NCBI GenBank assembly: GCA_963640465.1
Contig: CAVHYP010000002.1
Location: 29,517 to 93,516, forward strand
Reading direction: 5' to 3'
Source of the DNA: Colivivens sp963640465
GTDB lineage: Bacteria > Bacteroidota > Bacteroidia > Bacteroidales > Bacteroidaceae
DNA: 64,000 nt
A program made the translations under genes and the position numbers. Below the pieces are notes generated by a model. It did no database searches. It was given only the letters and a program-made list of their open reading frames with translations, and had not been told where the DNA came from. Shown piece after piece: positions 1-8,658 of this stretch (its first letter is position 1; the number at the start of each line of letters is the position of its first letter).

Positions 1-314
1 CATCATTATAGTGTTGGTAATTTTCATTTCCAATGCAAATGTAGGAAATTTATCGGTATTATCGTTCCTCTATACATAAGGAGATGAATGGAATGTTACA
101 AAGTCAACAACAATTGGTGCAATAGGTGCAATACGATGCGGTTGAAACAACACGATTCAGTGGTGTAATGTGGGTGTGAGTTGTGCTAAAATTGAATGAG
201 ATGACACGAGTATGGAATTCAGGAACCAACCTACAAATGAAGGATGCTGAATGTTGAAATAACTTTGCAAACTGTGCCTGTCTTAGCGTAAATTGAAAAG
301 ATGTCTGATTTTTG

Positions 315-346
315 TTTGCAAACATGGCAACAAATGTCTACCTTTG
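315..346 (+). promoter_or_regulatory. Bacteroidetes-type promoter of the NSS transporter gene
   Basis: TTTG at 315-318 and TACCTTTG at 339-346 are separated by 20 bp, the arrangement of the Bacteroidetes primary sigma factor promoter (-33 TTTG, -7 TAnnTTTG). It ends 29 bp before the start codon at 376. The 314 bases before it show no convincing gene. Confidence 0.75.
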
Positions 347-375
347 CACATTATTTCATAGCAAACACAAAATAA

Positions 376-1764
376 ATGACAGACAAGCGTAATACATTCA
401 GTGGATCGATAGGATTCATACTGGCTGCTGCAGGCAGTGCCGTGGGACTCGGAAACATATGGCGTTTCCCTTATCTTGCTGCGCGTGATGGCGGCGGCTT
501 GTTCCTTATTACATATATAGTTCTGGCAGTTACATTCGGCTTTACTCTGCTAATAACCGAGATAGCGATTGGCCGCAGGTCGCAGCAGGGACCGCTCACT
601 GCATACAAGTTCTTCCATAAGAAGTGGAATTTCCTGGGACATCTATCGTTCATTGTCCCGTTCATAATCTATCCCTACTACTGCGTGATAGGCGGTTGGG
701 TGCTGAAATACCTGTGGACTTATATCACAGGTGATGGCAGCGCAGCTGTTGCAGACGGATATTTCAAGGGGTTTGTGTCGGAAGAATGGACTCCAATCCT
801 CTTTATGCTGGTGTTTGCTGCATGCAGCTTCCATGTGGTTTGCCGTGGGGTGAATAAAGGCATTGAAAAGTATTCCCGCATCATAATGCCTGCATTGGTT
901 TTGCTGGTGGTCTTCATCTGCATCTATTCTCTGTTCATCAGCCATACGGATGCGAATGGCGTGACGCGTACGGGGCTGGAGGGTGCTGCTGTGTATTTTA
1001 TACCGAATATTGAAGGAACCACCTTCAAGCAGTTTCTGATGATTGTGCTCGATGCAACGGGTCAGTTGTTTTATTCTCTCTCCATTGCCATGGGAATCAT
1101 GGTGGCATACGGGTCTTACATGAAGCGTAGCGTGAATTTGGGCAAGGCTGTGGATTATATCGAGATTTGCGACACTGTCATTGCTGTATTGGCTGGTCTG
1201 ATGATTATTCCTGCGGTTTATGTGTTCATGGGTACGGAGGGAATGTCGTCTGGACCTGGACTGATGTTTGTGGCTCTGCCTAAGGTGTTTGATTCGCTCG
1301 GCTCGTTTGGACCAGTGGTTGGAATCATGTTCTTCCTCATGGTGCTGTTTGCTGCAATCACAAGCGCTGTTTCCATCTTGGAGGCGATTGTGTCAAGCTT
1401 GATTGACCGTTTCCATTGGAGCCGCAAGAAATCGGTGTGTATCGTGGCGGCAGTGGAACTTGTATTCTCTTTCATCGTGTGTCGCGGGTATAATGACTTG
1501 TACTTTGAGTACACGTTGCCAAATGGCGCTACTGCCCAGATTCTGGATGTGTTTGATTATGTCAGCAACAATGTCCTCATGCCATTCCTCGCAATATGTA
1601 CGTGCTTTCTTATTGGTTGGGTGGTAAAACCAAGGCTTCTTGTCGGTGAAATCCGACTCAATGGCTATAAGTTTCACAGAAAACGCATGTATATCATCAT
1701 GCTGAAGTTTGTGGTTCCTGTCCTGTTGACAATCCTGCTCCTTGGAGCGTTCGGAATCTATTAG
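376..1764 (+). CDS. Sodium-dependent transporter, NSS/SNF family
   Basis: A 462-residue polytopic membrane protein that should couple sodium influx to uptake of an amino acid or related solute across the inner membrane. Residues about 10-33 carry the family's helix-1 signature (GSAVGLGNIWRFPY), whose backbone forms the sodium and substrate sites in LeuT-type carriers. About eleven to twelve hydrophobic segments follow and the length is normal. The start is supported by a well-formed promoter at 315-346. The gene stands alone, with a convergent small gene downstream. The substrate cannot be read from the sequence; tryptophan, tyrosine or branched-chain amino acids are all possible. Confidence 0.9.
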   Translation: MTDKRNTFSGSIGFILAAAGSAVGLGNIWRFPYLAARDGGGLFLITYIVLAVTFGFTLLITEIAIGRRSQQGPLTAYKFFHKKWNFLGHLSFIVPFIIYPYYCVIGGWVLKYLWTYITGDGSAAVADGYFKGFVSEEWTPILFMLVFAACSFHVVCRGVNKGIEKYSRIIMPALVLLVVFICIYSLFISHTDANGVTRTGLEGAAVYFIPNIEGTTFKQFLMIVLDATGQLFYSLSIAMGIMVAYGSYMKRSVNLGKAVDYIEICDTVIAVLAGLMIIPAVYVFMGTEGMSSGPGLMFVALPKVFDSLGSFGPVVGIMFFLMVLFAAITSAVSILEAIVSSLIDRFHWSRKKSVCIVAAVELVFSFIVCRGYNDLYFEYTLPNGATAQILDVFDYVSNNVLMPFLAICTCFLIGWVVKPRLLVGEIRLNGYKFHRKRMYIIMLKFVVPVLLTILLLGAFGIY

Positions 1765-1855
1765 GATAAGGTTCGCGCTTAGCACGAAGTTACTATTAGA
1801 GTTGAGCTGTGCTTAGGCAAAGTTTTCTTGGATATGGCAAATTTTATTGGTGAAG

Positions 1856-1888
1856 GCAAAATAAAAGAGCGGCTCAGAAGCCGCTCTT
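1856..1888 (-). terminator. Intrinsic terminator of the small membrane protein gene
   Basis: A perfect 10-bp inverted repeat (AAGAGCGGCT at 1865-1874, AGCCGCTCTT at 1879-1888) is followed on the minus strand by TTTTATTTT. It lies just after the stop of the minus-strand gene ending at 1910, and between convergent genes. Confidence 0.8.
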
Positions 1889-1909
1889 GATGTTGTATGA
1901 CGATGCTTT

Positions 1910-2095
1910 TCACTTGTCTTTCTTGTAGCTTTTGTAGATGGTGATGCTGAACCAAATGATGGCGAATACGAAAAACGCTGAGAAGGCGTAGAACGATGCG
2001 TCGTTGGTGTAGGTGGCTGCCCATATCGTAACTCCCAGGCAGATGACCATGAACACGAGGGAGGCAATCATTAGTATCTTTTGTATCTTTGCCAT
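1910..2095 (-). CDS. Small two-helix membrane protein of unknown function
   Basis: A 61-residue protein with two predicted membrane spans (about residues 7-27 and 35-53) and a short lysine-rich C-terminus. I do not recognise a family. It lies downstream of cysS on the same strand and ends at a good terminator, which supports expression. Its first codons (MAKIQKIL) resemble the translation of the upstream 20-bp repeat array in the same frame (IAKIQTIL), so the array either derives from this gene's 5' end or the start of the gene was built from the array. It could be co-transcribed with cysS. Confidence 0.6.
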   Translation of the reverse strand: MAKIQKILMIASLVFMVICLGVTIWAATYTNDASFYAFSAFFVFAIIWFSITIYKSYKKDK

Positions 2096-2268
2096 ATCAT
2101 TGAATCTTCGCTATGTCGTTTGAATCTTTGCAATATCGTTTGAATCTTTGCAATATCGTTTGAATCTTTGCAATATCGTTTGAATCTTTGCAATATCGTT
2201 TGAATCTTTGCAATATCGTTTGAATCTTTGCAATATCGTTTGAATCTTTGCAATGTATCTTTGCCGTA
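2082..2268. repeat. 20-bp tandem repeat array between cysS and a small membrane protein gene
   Basis: The unit TGAATCTTTGCAATATCGTT is repeated six times without a mismatch from 2121 to 2240. Degenerate copies flank it at 2101-2120 and 2241-2260. Further diverged copies (TGTATCTTTGCC...) lie at 2082-2101, covering the start codon of the small gene, and at about 2255-2268, reaching the cysS stop. The array fills the whole spacer. There are no spacers between units, so it is not a CRISPR array. The identity of the central copies points to recent slippage or unequal exchange. Confidence 0.95.
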
Positions 2269-3783
2269 TCACTTGTTCAGTTTCCAGGTGAAACCGTCTT
2301 TTGTGTCCTTTACTTCGAATCCAAGTGCGGCAAGTTGATCGCGAATCATGTCGCTTGTAGCCCAGTCTTTGTTTGCCTTGGCTTTCATGCGCTGCTCAAG
2401 AAGCATGTCGACTACTTTTCCGAAGGATTCTTCGCGTGCTTCGCTTTGGTCTTGACCGCCTCCGTTTGATTTTTGCAGTCCGAGAATGTCGAATGCGAAC
2501 AGCTCGAATGTGGTTGTCAGTGCTTCGAGTACATCGGCTGTTATCGTTGCGCTTTTGTCGGCTACTTGGTTGATGATGCGTGAGGTGTCGAAGAGGTGGC
2601 TTATTACCATCGGTGTGCTGAAGTCGTCGTTGAGTGCATCGTAGCATTTCTGGCGAAGGTCATCCACGTATTGCATGTTGACGGTTCCTGTGTTTGACGG
2701 TTGCAGGCTTTTCAGTGTCTTGTAGGCATCCGTCAATCGTTCCAGTCCTTTTTCTGCAGACTGAAGGGCATCGTTGCTGAAATCTACTGTGCTGCGGTAG
2801 TGCGCCTGAAGGATGAAGAAGCGGATGGTCATCGGACTGTAGGCTTTTGCAAGCATCTCGTTGCTGTCTTTGTCTTTGTGGCTGCCGTTGAAGAACTCTT
2901 GCAGGGTGATGAAGTTGCCGAGGCTCTTGCCCATCTTCTGTCCGTTGATGGTTATCATGTTGTTGTGAACCCAGTAGTGTACCATCTGGTCGCCCTGGCT
3001 TGCCACTGCCTGTGCTATCTCGCATTCGTGGTGCGGGAATATCAGGTCCATTCCTCCTCCGTGGATGTCGAAGTGGTTGCCGAGGTATTTTCTGCCCATG
3101 GCTGTGCACTCGCAGTGCCATCCGGGGAATCCGTCGCTCCATTTTGATGGCCAGCGCATGATGTGTTCTGGCTGTGCTTTCTTCCACAGTGCGAAGTCTG
3201 CCTGGTTTTTCTTTTCGCCCACTCCTGCCAGTTCGCGTGAGTTGTTGATGATGTCATCGAGGTTGCGTCCGGAGAGTATGCCGTACTTGTGCTTCTTGTT
3301 GTACGCCTCGACATCGAAGTACACTGACCCGTTTGATTCGTAGGCAAATCCGTTGTTGAGAATCTCTTGCACCAGTTGCTCTTGCTCCATGATGTGACCG
3401 GAGGCCAATGGTTCGATTGACGGTGACAGGACATTGAGTGCACGCATAGCATCGTGGAAACGGTTTGCATAGTACTGTGCCACTTCCATTGGTTCCAGTT
3501 GTTCCAGTCGTGCTTTCTTTGCAATCTTGTCTTCTCCTTCGTCGGCATCGTGCTCCAGATGGCCGACGTCGGTTATGTTGCGCACATAACGTACTTTGTA
3601 GCCTAAGTGTTGCAGGTAGCGGAAGACGATGTCGAATGTGATTGCCGGACGTGCGTGTCCGAGGTGGGCATCGCCATAGACGGTTGGACCGCACACATAC
3701 ATTCCCACATGTGGAGCGTTGAGCGGTCGGAACAGCTCTTTCTGTCGTGTAAGCGTATTGTAGATTAAAAGATTCTGTTTCAT
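2269..3783 (-). CDS. cysS: Cysteine--tRNA ligase
   Basis: A 504-residue class I aminoacyl-tRNA synthetase that charges tRNA-Cys in the cytoplasm. The HIGH motif appears as HLGH (PTVYGDAHLGHARP, residues about 33-46) and the KMSKS motif as KMGKS followed by LGN. The Cys of YVCGPTVYG and the downstream CECTAMG and HHECE residues are the zinc-binding set of this enzyme. The length is normal. A TAnnTTTG box read on the minus strand lies at 3806-3813, about 23 bp before the start. The 3' end runs directly into the 20-bp repeat array. Confidence 0.97.
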   Translation of the reverse strand: MKQNLLIYNTLTRQKELFRPLNAPHVGMYVCGPTVYGDAHLGHARPAITFDIVFRYLQHLGYKVRYVRNITDVGHLEHDADEGEDKIAKKARLEQLEPMEVAQYYANRFHDAMRALNVLSPSIEPLASGHIMEQEQLVQEILNNGFAYESNGSVYFDVEAYNKKHKYGILSGRNLDDIINNSRELAGVGEKKNQADFALWKKAQPEHIMRWPSKWSDGFPGWHCECTAMGRKYLGNHFDIHGGGMDLIFPHHECEIAQAVASQGDQMVHYWVHNNMITINGQKMGKSLGNFITLQEFFNGSHKDKDSNEMLAKAYSPMTIRFFILQAHYRSTVDFSNDALQSAEKGLERLTDAYKTLKSLQPSNTGTVNMQYVDDLRQKCYDALNDDFSTPMVISHLFDTSRIINQVADKSATITADVLEALTTTFELFAFDILGLQKSNGGGQDQSEAREESFGKVVDMLLEQRMKAKANKDWATSDMIRDQLAALGFEVKDTKDGFTWKLNK

Positions 3784-3805
3784 GTCGGATGAGTTTTATT
3801 TTGTG

Positions 3806-3813
3806 CAAAGGTA
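3806..3813 (-). promoter_or_regulatory. -7 promoter box of cysS
   Basis: Read on the minus strand the sequence is TACCTTTG followed by CAC, matching the Bacteroidetes -7 consensus TAnnTTTG, 23 bp before the cysS start codon. Confidence 0.65.
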
Positions 3814-3897
3814 CAAATAAATCTTGATATGCGATTGATTATTGTTCGCAATTTGTTTGGGGCTTGTTGCAAAAGCTCTTTTTGCGGGATTTTTGCA

Positions 3898-3956
3898 CCC
3901 CGGTCAGGAAAAATTTTTTTTCCAGTCAGAGAAAAAGTTTTTCCCAGCCAGAGAAA
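3898..3956. repeat. Dispersed triplet repeat, copy 1
   Basis: Three consecutive units of about 20 bp share T-rich and A-rich dyad arms around the core CCxGTCAGAG: 3898-3913, 3917-3936 and 3938-3956. The same three-unit arrangement occurs at 30103-30166 and 46853-46920. The flank GGGATTTTTGC immediately before the first unit (3886-3896) is also found just before the 46.9-kb copy. The element lies about 85 bp upstream of the cysS promoter box in a 383-base spacer that has no gene. Confidence 0.8.
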
Positions 3957-4072
3957 TTTTGGGGGCTGTTCCAGTGCTTGTTTCTGATGAAGACAAAATG
4001 AAGCCTGATTGAAGGATTTTTGGTTGGGACAAATGCCCGTAATCGTAGGACTTATCGCTCTGTCTTGTCCCA

Positions 4073-4103
4073 ACAAAAAAAGGCTGACACGATTGTCAGC
4101 CTT
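4073..4103 (-). terminator. Intrinsic terminator of the DUF4890 protein gene
   Basis: On the minus strand a 9-bp stem (AAGGCTGAC ... GTCAGCCTT, 4080-4088 with 4095-4103) is followed by a run of seven T. It lies about 65 bp past the stop codon at 4167. Confidence 0.85.
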
Positions 4104-4166
4104 ACACTTCTCCATCTAGGGGAGTGATTATTAACTTATTGGGGTAATTCCCTGTTGGGGTATTGA

Positions 4167-4658
4167 TTACTCGCCTGCTCCCTGTGGACCGCCCTGTCCG
4201 TCGCGAGGACCGCCTTGTCCGTCACGAGGTCCACCCAGTCCGTTACGTGGACCGCCCTGTCCACCGCGTGGGCGCATTTCCTTCTGTGCTTTCTCGTACT
4301 TGGCGAACTGCTCTTCGGTGAGAATCTCCTTGATGGCTTTGTTCTCAGCGGCACGGCGTGCTTCCATTTCCTTCATCATGGCTTCACGGTCCATCTGCTG
4401 ACCCTGCTGTCCGCTTTCCATCATCTTCTTCATTTGTTCTTGCTGAGCCTTGCCCTGCTCTGTGTAGTACTCTTTCACTTTCTTGTACTGCTCGTCGGTG
4501 AGGGTGCAAGTCTCTTTTATTCGGTCTGCACGGCGAGTTGCCATTTCTTCAGGATTGAACTCACGGCGTTGGCGTGCTCTTTCTTGTCCACCTTGGTTCT
4601 GTGCGAATGCACCGGCAGTGATGATCATTGCTACGAGTGCGATAAGTAATTTCTTCAT
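4167..4658 (-). CDS. Periplasmic Spy/CpxP-like protein (DUF4890 type)
   Basis: A 163-residue exported protein with a signal peptide cleaved near residue 19 (AGAFA-QNQGG). The body is highly charged and helical, with two LTxxQ-like segments (LTDEQYKKVKEYY and LTEEQFAKYEKAQ), the hallmark of Spy/CpxP-type periplasmic chaperones and of the DUF4890 proteins common in Bacteroidales. The tail is a Gly/Pro/Arg-rich repeat (GGPRDGQ units) of about 35 residues. It is a single gene with its own terminator. A role in envelope stress is inferred from the family; the substrate is unknown. Confidence 0.75.
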   Translation of the reverse strand: MKKLLIALVAMIITAGAFAQNQGGQERARQRREFNPEEMATRRADRIKETCTLTDEQYKKVKEYYTEQGKAQQEQMKKMMESGQQGQQMDREAMMKEMEARRAAENKAIKEILTEEQFAKYEKAQKEMRPRGGQGGPRNGLGGPRDGQGGPRDGQGGPQGAGE

Positions 4659-4861
4659 ACGTTCTATATTTTAATTGTTTACAAAAGATTTCGTTGTCGA
4701 ACACATTTATGATTCGCAAAACGGGAAAAGGTTTAAGGCTGACATGAAAAAAACTGCGTTTATGTCCTTCTGAAGTGCTGGAATTCCAGTCTTTGCGACT
4801 TGTTTGTGTGCTTTCAAATGTTTTTTTCACCTTGCATTGTGGGCATCTGACTTTTTATTCG

Positions 4862-4869
4862 TACCTTTG
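4862..4869 (+). promoter_or_regulatory. -7 promoter box of miaB
   Basis: TACCTTTG followed by CACC lies 26 bp before the miaB ATG at 4895, matching the Bacteroidetes -7 box and supporting that start over the out-of-frame ATG at 4889. Confidence 0.65.
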
Positions 4870-4894
4870 CACCGAAATTGGATATTTATGCCCG

Positions 4895-6257
4895 ATGAAG
4901 AAACTCTATATTGAAACATATGGTTGCCAAATGAATGTGGCGGACAGTGAGGTGATTGCCTCCGTGATGAAGATGGCAGACTATGAAAGCCAGGACACGA
5001 TTGAGGGTGCAGACGCTGTGCTCCTCAACACTTGTTCGGTGCGGGAGAATGCGGAGCAGAAGATATTCAACCGCTTGGAATCCCTTCATGCCATGCAGAA
5101 GAAGCACAGGATGATTGTCGGTGTGGTGGGCTGTATGGCGGAAAATGTGAAGGACGACTTGATTGAAAATCATCATGTGGACCTTGTCGCCGGACCCGAT
5201 GCCTACCTGCAACTTCCTGAGTTGTTTGCTTCGGTCGAAGCCGGACNNNNNNNNNNCCGGACACAAGGCAATAAATGTGGAGCTGTCGACCACTGAAACC
5301 TACAAAGAGGTCATTCCCGACCGCATCTGCGGCAACCACATCTCGGGTTTCGTAAGTATCATGCGTGGTTGCAACAATTTCTGCCACTACTGCATCGTGC
5401 CCTACACTCGAGGACGTGAGCGCAGCCGCGATATTGAAAGTATTCTAAGGGAAGTGCTCGACCTTAAGGAGAAAGGATACAAGGAGGTGACTCTGCTCGG
5501 ACAGAACGTGAACTCGTACAAGTTTGTCCGCAAACTGGACGACGGGACGGAAGAAGTGGTGGATTTCCCGGAACTGCTCCGGCGAGTGTCGACTGCAGTG
5601 CCCCGGATGCGCATCCGCTTCACGTCTTCACATCCAAAAGACATGAGCGACGAAACGCTGCACGTGATAGCCGATTATCCGAACGTGTGCAAACACATAC
5701 ATCTGCCGGTGCAGAGCGGAAGCAACCGCATACTGAAACTGATGAACCGGAAATACACCCGCGAATGGTATCTTGACCGTGTGGCAGCCATACGGCGCAT
5801 CATCCCAGACTGCGGACTCACCACCGATATCTTCTGCGGCTACCATTCGGAAACGGAGGAAGACCATCAGATGTCGCTCTCGCTCATGAGGGAATGTGGC
5901 TACGACAGCGCCTTCATGTTCAAGTACTCAGAGCGCCCCGGCACCTATGCCTCAAAGCATCTGCCGGACGATGTGCCCGAGGAAACGAAGATACGCCGAC
6001 TCAACGAACTGATTGCATTGCAAAACCAATTGTCGGCTGAAAGTTACAAAAAGAATGTGGGCAAGACTTATGAGGTGCTGGTGGAAGGCTTCAGCAAACG
6101 GTCGCACTCGCAACTGTTCGGCAGAACCGAACAATACAAAGTGGTGGTATTCGATAAAGGCACACACCATATCGGTGATTTCGTGAAGGTAAGAATAACT
6201 GACTCAAGTTCTGCCACCCTCAAAGGGGAGGAAGTTCTTGACCAGGAAACAGAGTAA
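4895..6257 (+). CDS. miaB: tRNA-2-methylthio-N6-dimethylallyladenosine synthase, interrupted by an assembly gap
   Basis: A radical-SAM methylthiotransferase that adds the 2-methylthio group to i6A37 of tRNAs. The N-terminal UPF0004 domain begins MKKLYIETYGCQMN with its cluster cysteines. The radical-SAM motif is CNNFCHYCIVPYTRGRE, and a TRAM domain closes the protein. Ten Ns at 5247-5256 break the reading frame. The same six bases CCGGAC stand on both sides of the gap. If they are merged and the Ns dropped, the frame is continuous through EAGHKAINVEL, giving a 448-residue protein of normal MiaB length. The break is therefore probably an assembly artefact, not a mutation. The Met at 4895 fits the family start. 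Confidence 0.93.
5247..5256. other. Assembly gap (10 Ns) inside miaB
   Basis: Ten ambiguous bases lie between two copies of CCGGAC (5241-5246 and 5257-5262). The frame changes by one across the gap as written, but is restored exactly when the six-base overlap is collapsed. Confidence 0.9.
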
Positions 6258-6269
6258 ACAATATACAAA

Positions 6270-7142
6270 ATGGCAAAGCATAAGGCGTCACGACTGCTGA
6301 GCACGCAATTTGTAACAGCACTCATAAGTACAACTTTGGTCCTCGTATTGCTGGGGACGATTGTCCTGTTTGTATTTACAGCCCGAAACCTTTCGGACTA
6401 TGTGAGGGAGAACATAAACATCAGCGTGTTGCTGAGCGATGATATCTCGCAGGGCGAAATCGATTCGTTCAAGGCATCGTTGGAATCGCAGCCCTACGTG
6501 AAGTCACTCAAGTACATATCAAAGGAAAGGGCACTGTATGACCAGTGTGTGGAGATGGGGTCCGACCCTTCGGAGTTCCTGCGCTACAATCCTTTCACCG
6601 CATCGTTTGAGATAAAGGTGAAGTCGGAATATGCAAACAACGCCAGTCTGGGCAAAATCACTAAACAGCTGAAGGCTACGAACAAGGTGATGGACGTGAT
6701 TTACCAGAAAGAGCTGATGGACTCTGTGAACAAGAATATACGCAAGTTCAGTGTCATACTGCTGATTATTGCAGCTCTGTTTACCTACATCTCGTTCGCG
6801 CTGATAAACAATACGGTGCAGTTGACTATCTTCTCCCACCGCTTCTCGATAAATACGATGAAACTGGTGGGCGCAAGTTGGGGATTCATTCGCAGACCGT
6901 TCCTCAACCAGGGAATGTTGCTGGGAGTTCTGGCTGCAATACTGGCAGATGCAGTGATAATAGGTGTGGTGTATTGGGCAAGAACCTATGAACCGGAAAT
7001 CAACGTGGTGGTTGACATGAATGTGATGCTTATCGTGGGAGCGTCGGTCTTTGTGTTCGGATTGCTTATCACATTCATCTGCACCTTTGTCTCACTCTCC
7101 AAATATCTGAAGATGAGCAGTAATGAACTGTACCATATATAA
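6270..7142 (+). CDS. ftsX: Cell division protein FtsX
   Basis: A 290-residue membrane component of the FtsEX complex, which transmits ATP-driven signals to cell-wall hydrolases at the septum. There is one N-terminal span (about 20-42), a periplasmic domain of about 130 residues containing the family-like stretch ISKERALYDQC, and three C-terminal spans within the FtsX permease domain. It starts 12 bp after miaB and is probably co-transcribed with it. The partner ATPase FtsE is not in this window. The order ftsX-DUF3098-uppP-truB-queA is common in Bacteroidales. Confidence 0.9.
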   Translation: MAKHKASRLLSTQFVTALISTTLVLVLLGTIVLFVFTARNLSDYVRENINISVLLSDDISQGEIDSFKASLESQPYVKSLKYISKERALYDQCVEMGSDPSEFLRYNPFTASFEIKVKSEYANNASLGKITKQLKATNKVMDVIYQKELMDSVNKNIRKFSVILLIIAALFTYISFALINNTVQLTIFSHRFSINTMKLVGASWGFIRRPFLNQGMLLGVLAAILADAVIIGVVYWARTYEPEINVVVDMNVMLIVGASVFVFGLLITFICTFVSLSKYLKMSSNELYHI

Positions 7143-7203
7143 TGGGTTTGCAAAATAGACCTGCTCATAAGCAATAGGCTTGCAAGATAACCTTATGCAT
7201 AGG
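7141..7203 (+). repeat. Degenerate direct repeat in the ftsX-DUF3098 spacer
   Basis: Two units of about 31-32 bp begin AATGGGTTTGCAAAATAGAC and AATAGGCTTGCAAGATAACC. The first overlaps the ftsX stop codon. They are imperfect. Confidence 0.5.
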
Positions 7204-7263
7204 TGACAGTCTGTCATATAATATATAATAGGTAATAGACATACAAATATAAACTCGAGACAA

Positions 7264-7557
7264 ATGAACAAATCAGATTTGGCTTTTGGCACTCTCAACT
7301 ATATCATGCTTGGTATAGGCATCGTGATTATCATCGGCGGATTCATGCTCATGGCTGGTGACGGAACGACAGAAGAGAACTTCAATCCTGAGATTTTCAG
7401 CGACATGAGAATCAAAATCGCTCCACTGACCTGTCTTTTCGGCTTCTTGTTTGTGATTGCCGCAATACTGGTAAAACCAAGGAAAAAGCAAACTGAAGAA
7501 GCTGAAGCTGCGAAGGAACAAGAAACTGTTGAGGCGTCAAAGCAGGAGACGTTGTAG
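7264..7557 (+). CDS. DUF3098 membrane protein
   Basis: A 97-residue protein with two membrane spans (about 12-32 and 57-77) separated by a short acidic loop, and a charged Lys/Glu/Gln-rich cytoplasmic tail. It matches the DUF3098 proteins found next to ftsX and uppP in Bacteroidetes. Its position between a divisome gene and undecaprenyl-phosphate recycling suggests an accessory envelope role, but no function is established. The last codons and the stop lie within a direct repeat that is copied 50 bp downstream. Confidence 0.8.
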   Translation: MNKSDLAFGTLNYIMLGIGIVIIIGGFMLMAGDGTTEENFNPEIFSDMRIKIAPLTCLFGFLFVIAAILVKPRKKQTEEAEAAKEQETVEASKQETL

Positions 7558-7622
7558 AGACAACAAAGTAATATACGTTGTCGAAGTAGCAGAAGAAACG
7601 TTGTAGAGACAGCTAAGTAATT
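7542..7622 (+). repeat. Direct repeat spanning the DUF3098 stop codon
   Basis: The sequence GACGTTGTAGAGACAACAAA at about 7548, which contains the stop codon, recurs as AACGTTGTAGAGACAGCTAA at about 7598, with AGTAAT following both. The repeat distance is 50 bp. Confidence 0.7.
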
Positions 7623-7683
7623 AAAAACGCCGAAACAACATAGTTATAAGAATAAGTAGAAACTACAAAGAAGCAGATAGATT

Positions 7684-8526
7684 ATGGATTGGTTGCAAGC
7701 CTTGTTGATGGGCATTTTCCAGGGACTTACCGAGTATCTTCCCGTAAGCAGTAGCGGTCACTTGATGATTGCTGGCGATTTGCTGGGAATTGACGACCCC
7801 GACAAGATTATGCCTTTCACTATAGTGGTACACGTTGCTACCGTGTTGAGTACGCTCGTAATTCTCTGGAAGGAGATTGCGTGGGTTTTGATAGGTTCGT
7901 GCAAGCACGGCAAAGACTTTGTCCCAAGCCGATACGGAATAAAACGACTGAACGACGAGCAGAATTACCTGCTCAATATCATCATCTCAATGATACCAAT
8001 CGGAATTGTAGGACTGTTCCTGAAATCATGGATTGAGCAGTTGTTCACCAATCTTATGGTAGTGGGCGTGTGTCTGCTTGTCACTGCAGCCCTGCTTTCA
8101 TTCTCCTACTACTCAAAGCCAAGGGAGAAAGAGTACATCTCCTGGAAAGATGCATTGATAATAGGAATAGCCCAGGCAATAGCCGTATTGCCGGGACTGT
8201 CGCGCTCGGGAAGCACGATTGGAACAGGACTCATATTGGGCGACAAGAAGGAAAAACTCGCTGAGTTCTCGTTCCTCATGGCGATTCCACCGATACTTGG
8301 AATGGCTTTGCTCGACTGCAAGGACATGATTGAGAATGGAGTGGAAACTGCAATGGCTGGAATCTCCCCATTGTCTTTGGTTATCGGTTTCTTTGCTGCC
8401 TTTATCACTGGATGTGTGGCTTGCAAATGGATGGTCAGCCTCGTGAAACGTGGCAAGATGATTTACTTCGCCGTTTATTGCGCAATCGTTGGATTCGCAA
8501 CAGTCATATGGCAATTGTTCGTCTAA
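7684..8526 (+). CDS. uppP: Undecaprenyl-diphosphate phosphatase
   Basis: A 280-residue integral membrane enzyme of the BacA/UppP family. It dephosphorylates undecaprenyl pyrophosphate so the lipid carrier can be reused for peptidoglycan and polysaccharide assembly. Both signatures are present: the N-terminal GLTEYLPVSSSGHL with its catalytic Glu and Ser, and the central PGLSRSGSTIGTGL. About eight hydrophobic segments and the length are normal. It lies between DUF3098 and truB in a run of same-strand genes. Overexpression of this family gives bacitracin resistance in other bacteria. Confidence 0.95.
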   Translation: MDWLQALLMGIFQGLTEYLPVSSSGHLMIAGDLLGIDDPDKIMPFTIVVHVATVLSTLVILWKEIAWVLIGSCKHGKDFVPSRYGIKRLNDEQNYLLNIIISMIPIGIVGLFLKSWIEQLFTNLMVVGVCLLVTAALLSFSYYSKPREKEYISWKDALIIGIAQAIAVLPGLSRSGSTIGTGLILGDKKEKLAEFSFLMAIPPILGMALLDCKDMIENGVETAMAGISPLSLVIGFFAAFITGCVACKWMVSLVKRGKMIYFAVYCAIVGFATVIWQLFV

Positions 8527-8571
8527 ACAAGACTGAATCAAGAAGTTGAACGTATAAGAAGGATTACGAGA

Positions 8572-8658
8572 CCCGGCGATGGACAATATGAGTCTGTCGA
8601 CAATATTAGATGGTTGACAATATAAAACTGCATACAATAAACGATAGATAATAGGACG
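8572..8658 (+). repeat. Short degenerate repeats in the uppP-truB spacer
   Basis: The motif GACAATAT occurs at about 8582, 8600 and 8618 with similar neighbours (GATGG, GTC, GGTT). The spacer ends AATAGGACG directly before the truB ATG, the same leader that precedes the folK start at 10669. Confidence 0.5.

Noticed and set aside
2071..2253. Open frame of 60 codons over the 20-bp array
   Set aside because: It is produced by the repeat itself and has no start context; the real gene starts at 2095 in the same strand.
2082..2268. CRISPR array
   Set aside because: The 20-bp copies are directly adjacent with no unique spacers, and no cas gene is near.
4895..6257. Two partial or frameshifted miaB genes
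   Set aside because: The break coincides with Ns and is removed by collapsing the CCGGAC overlap.
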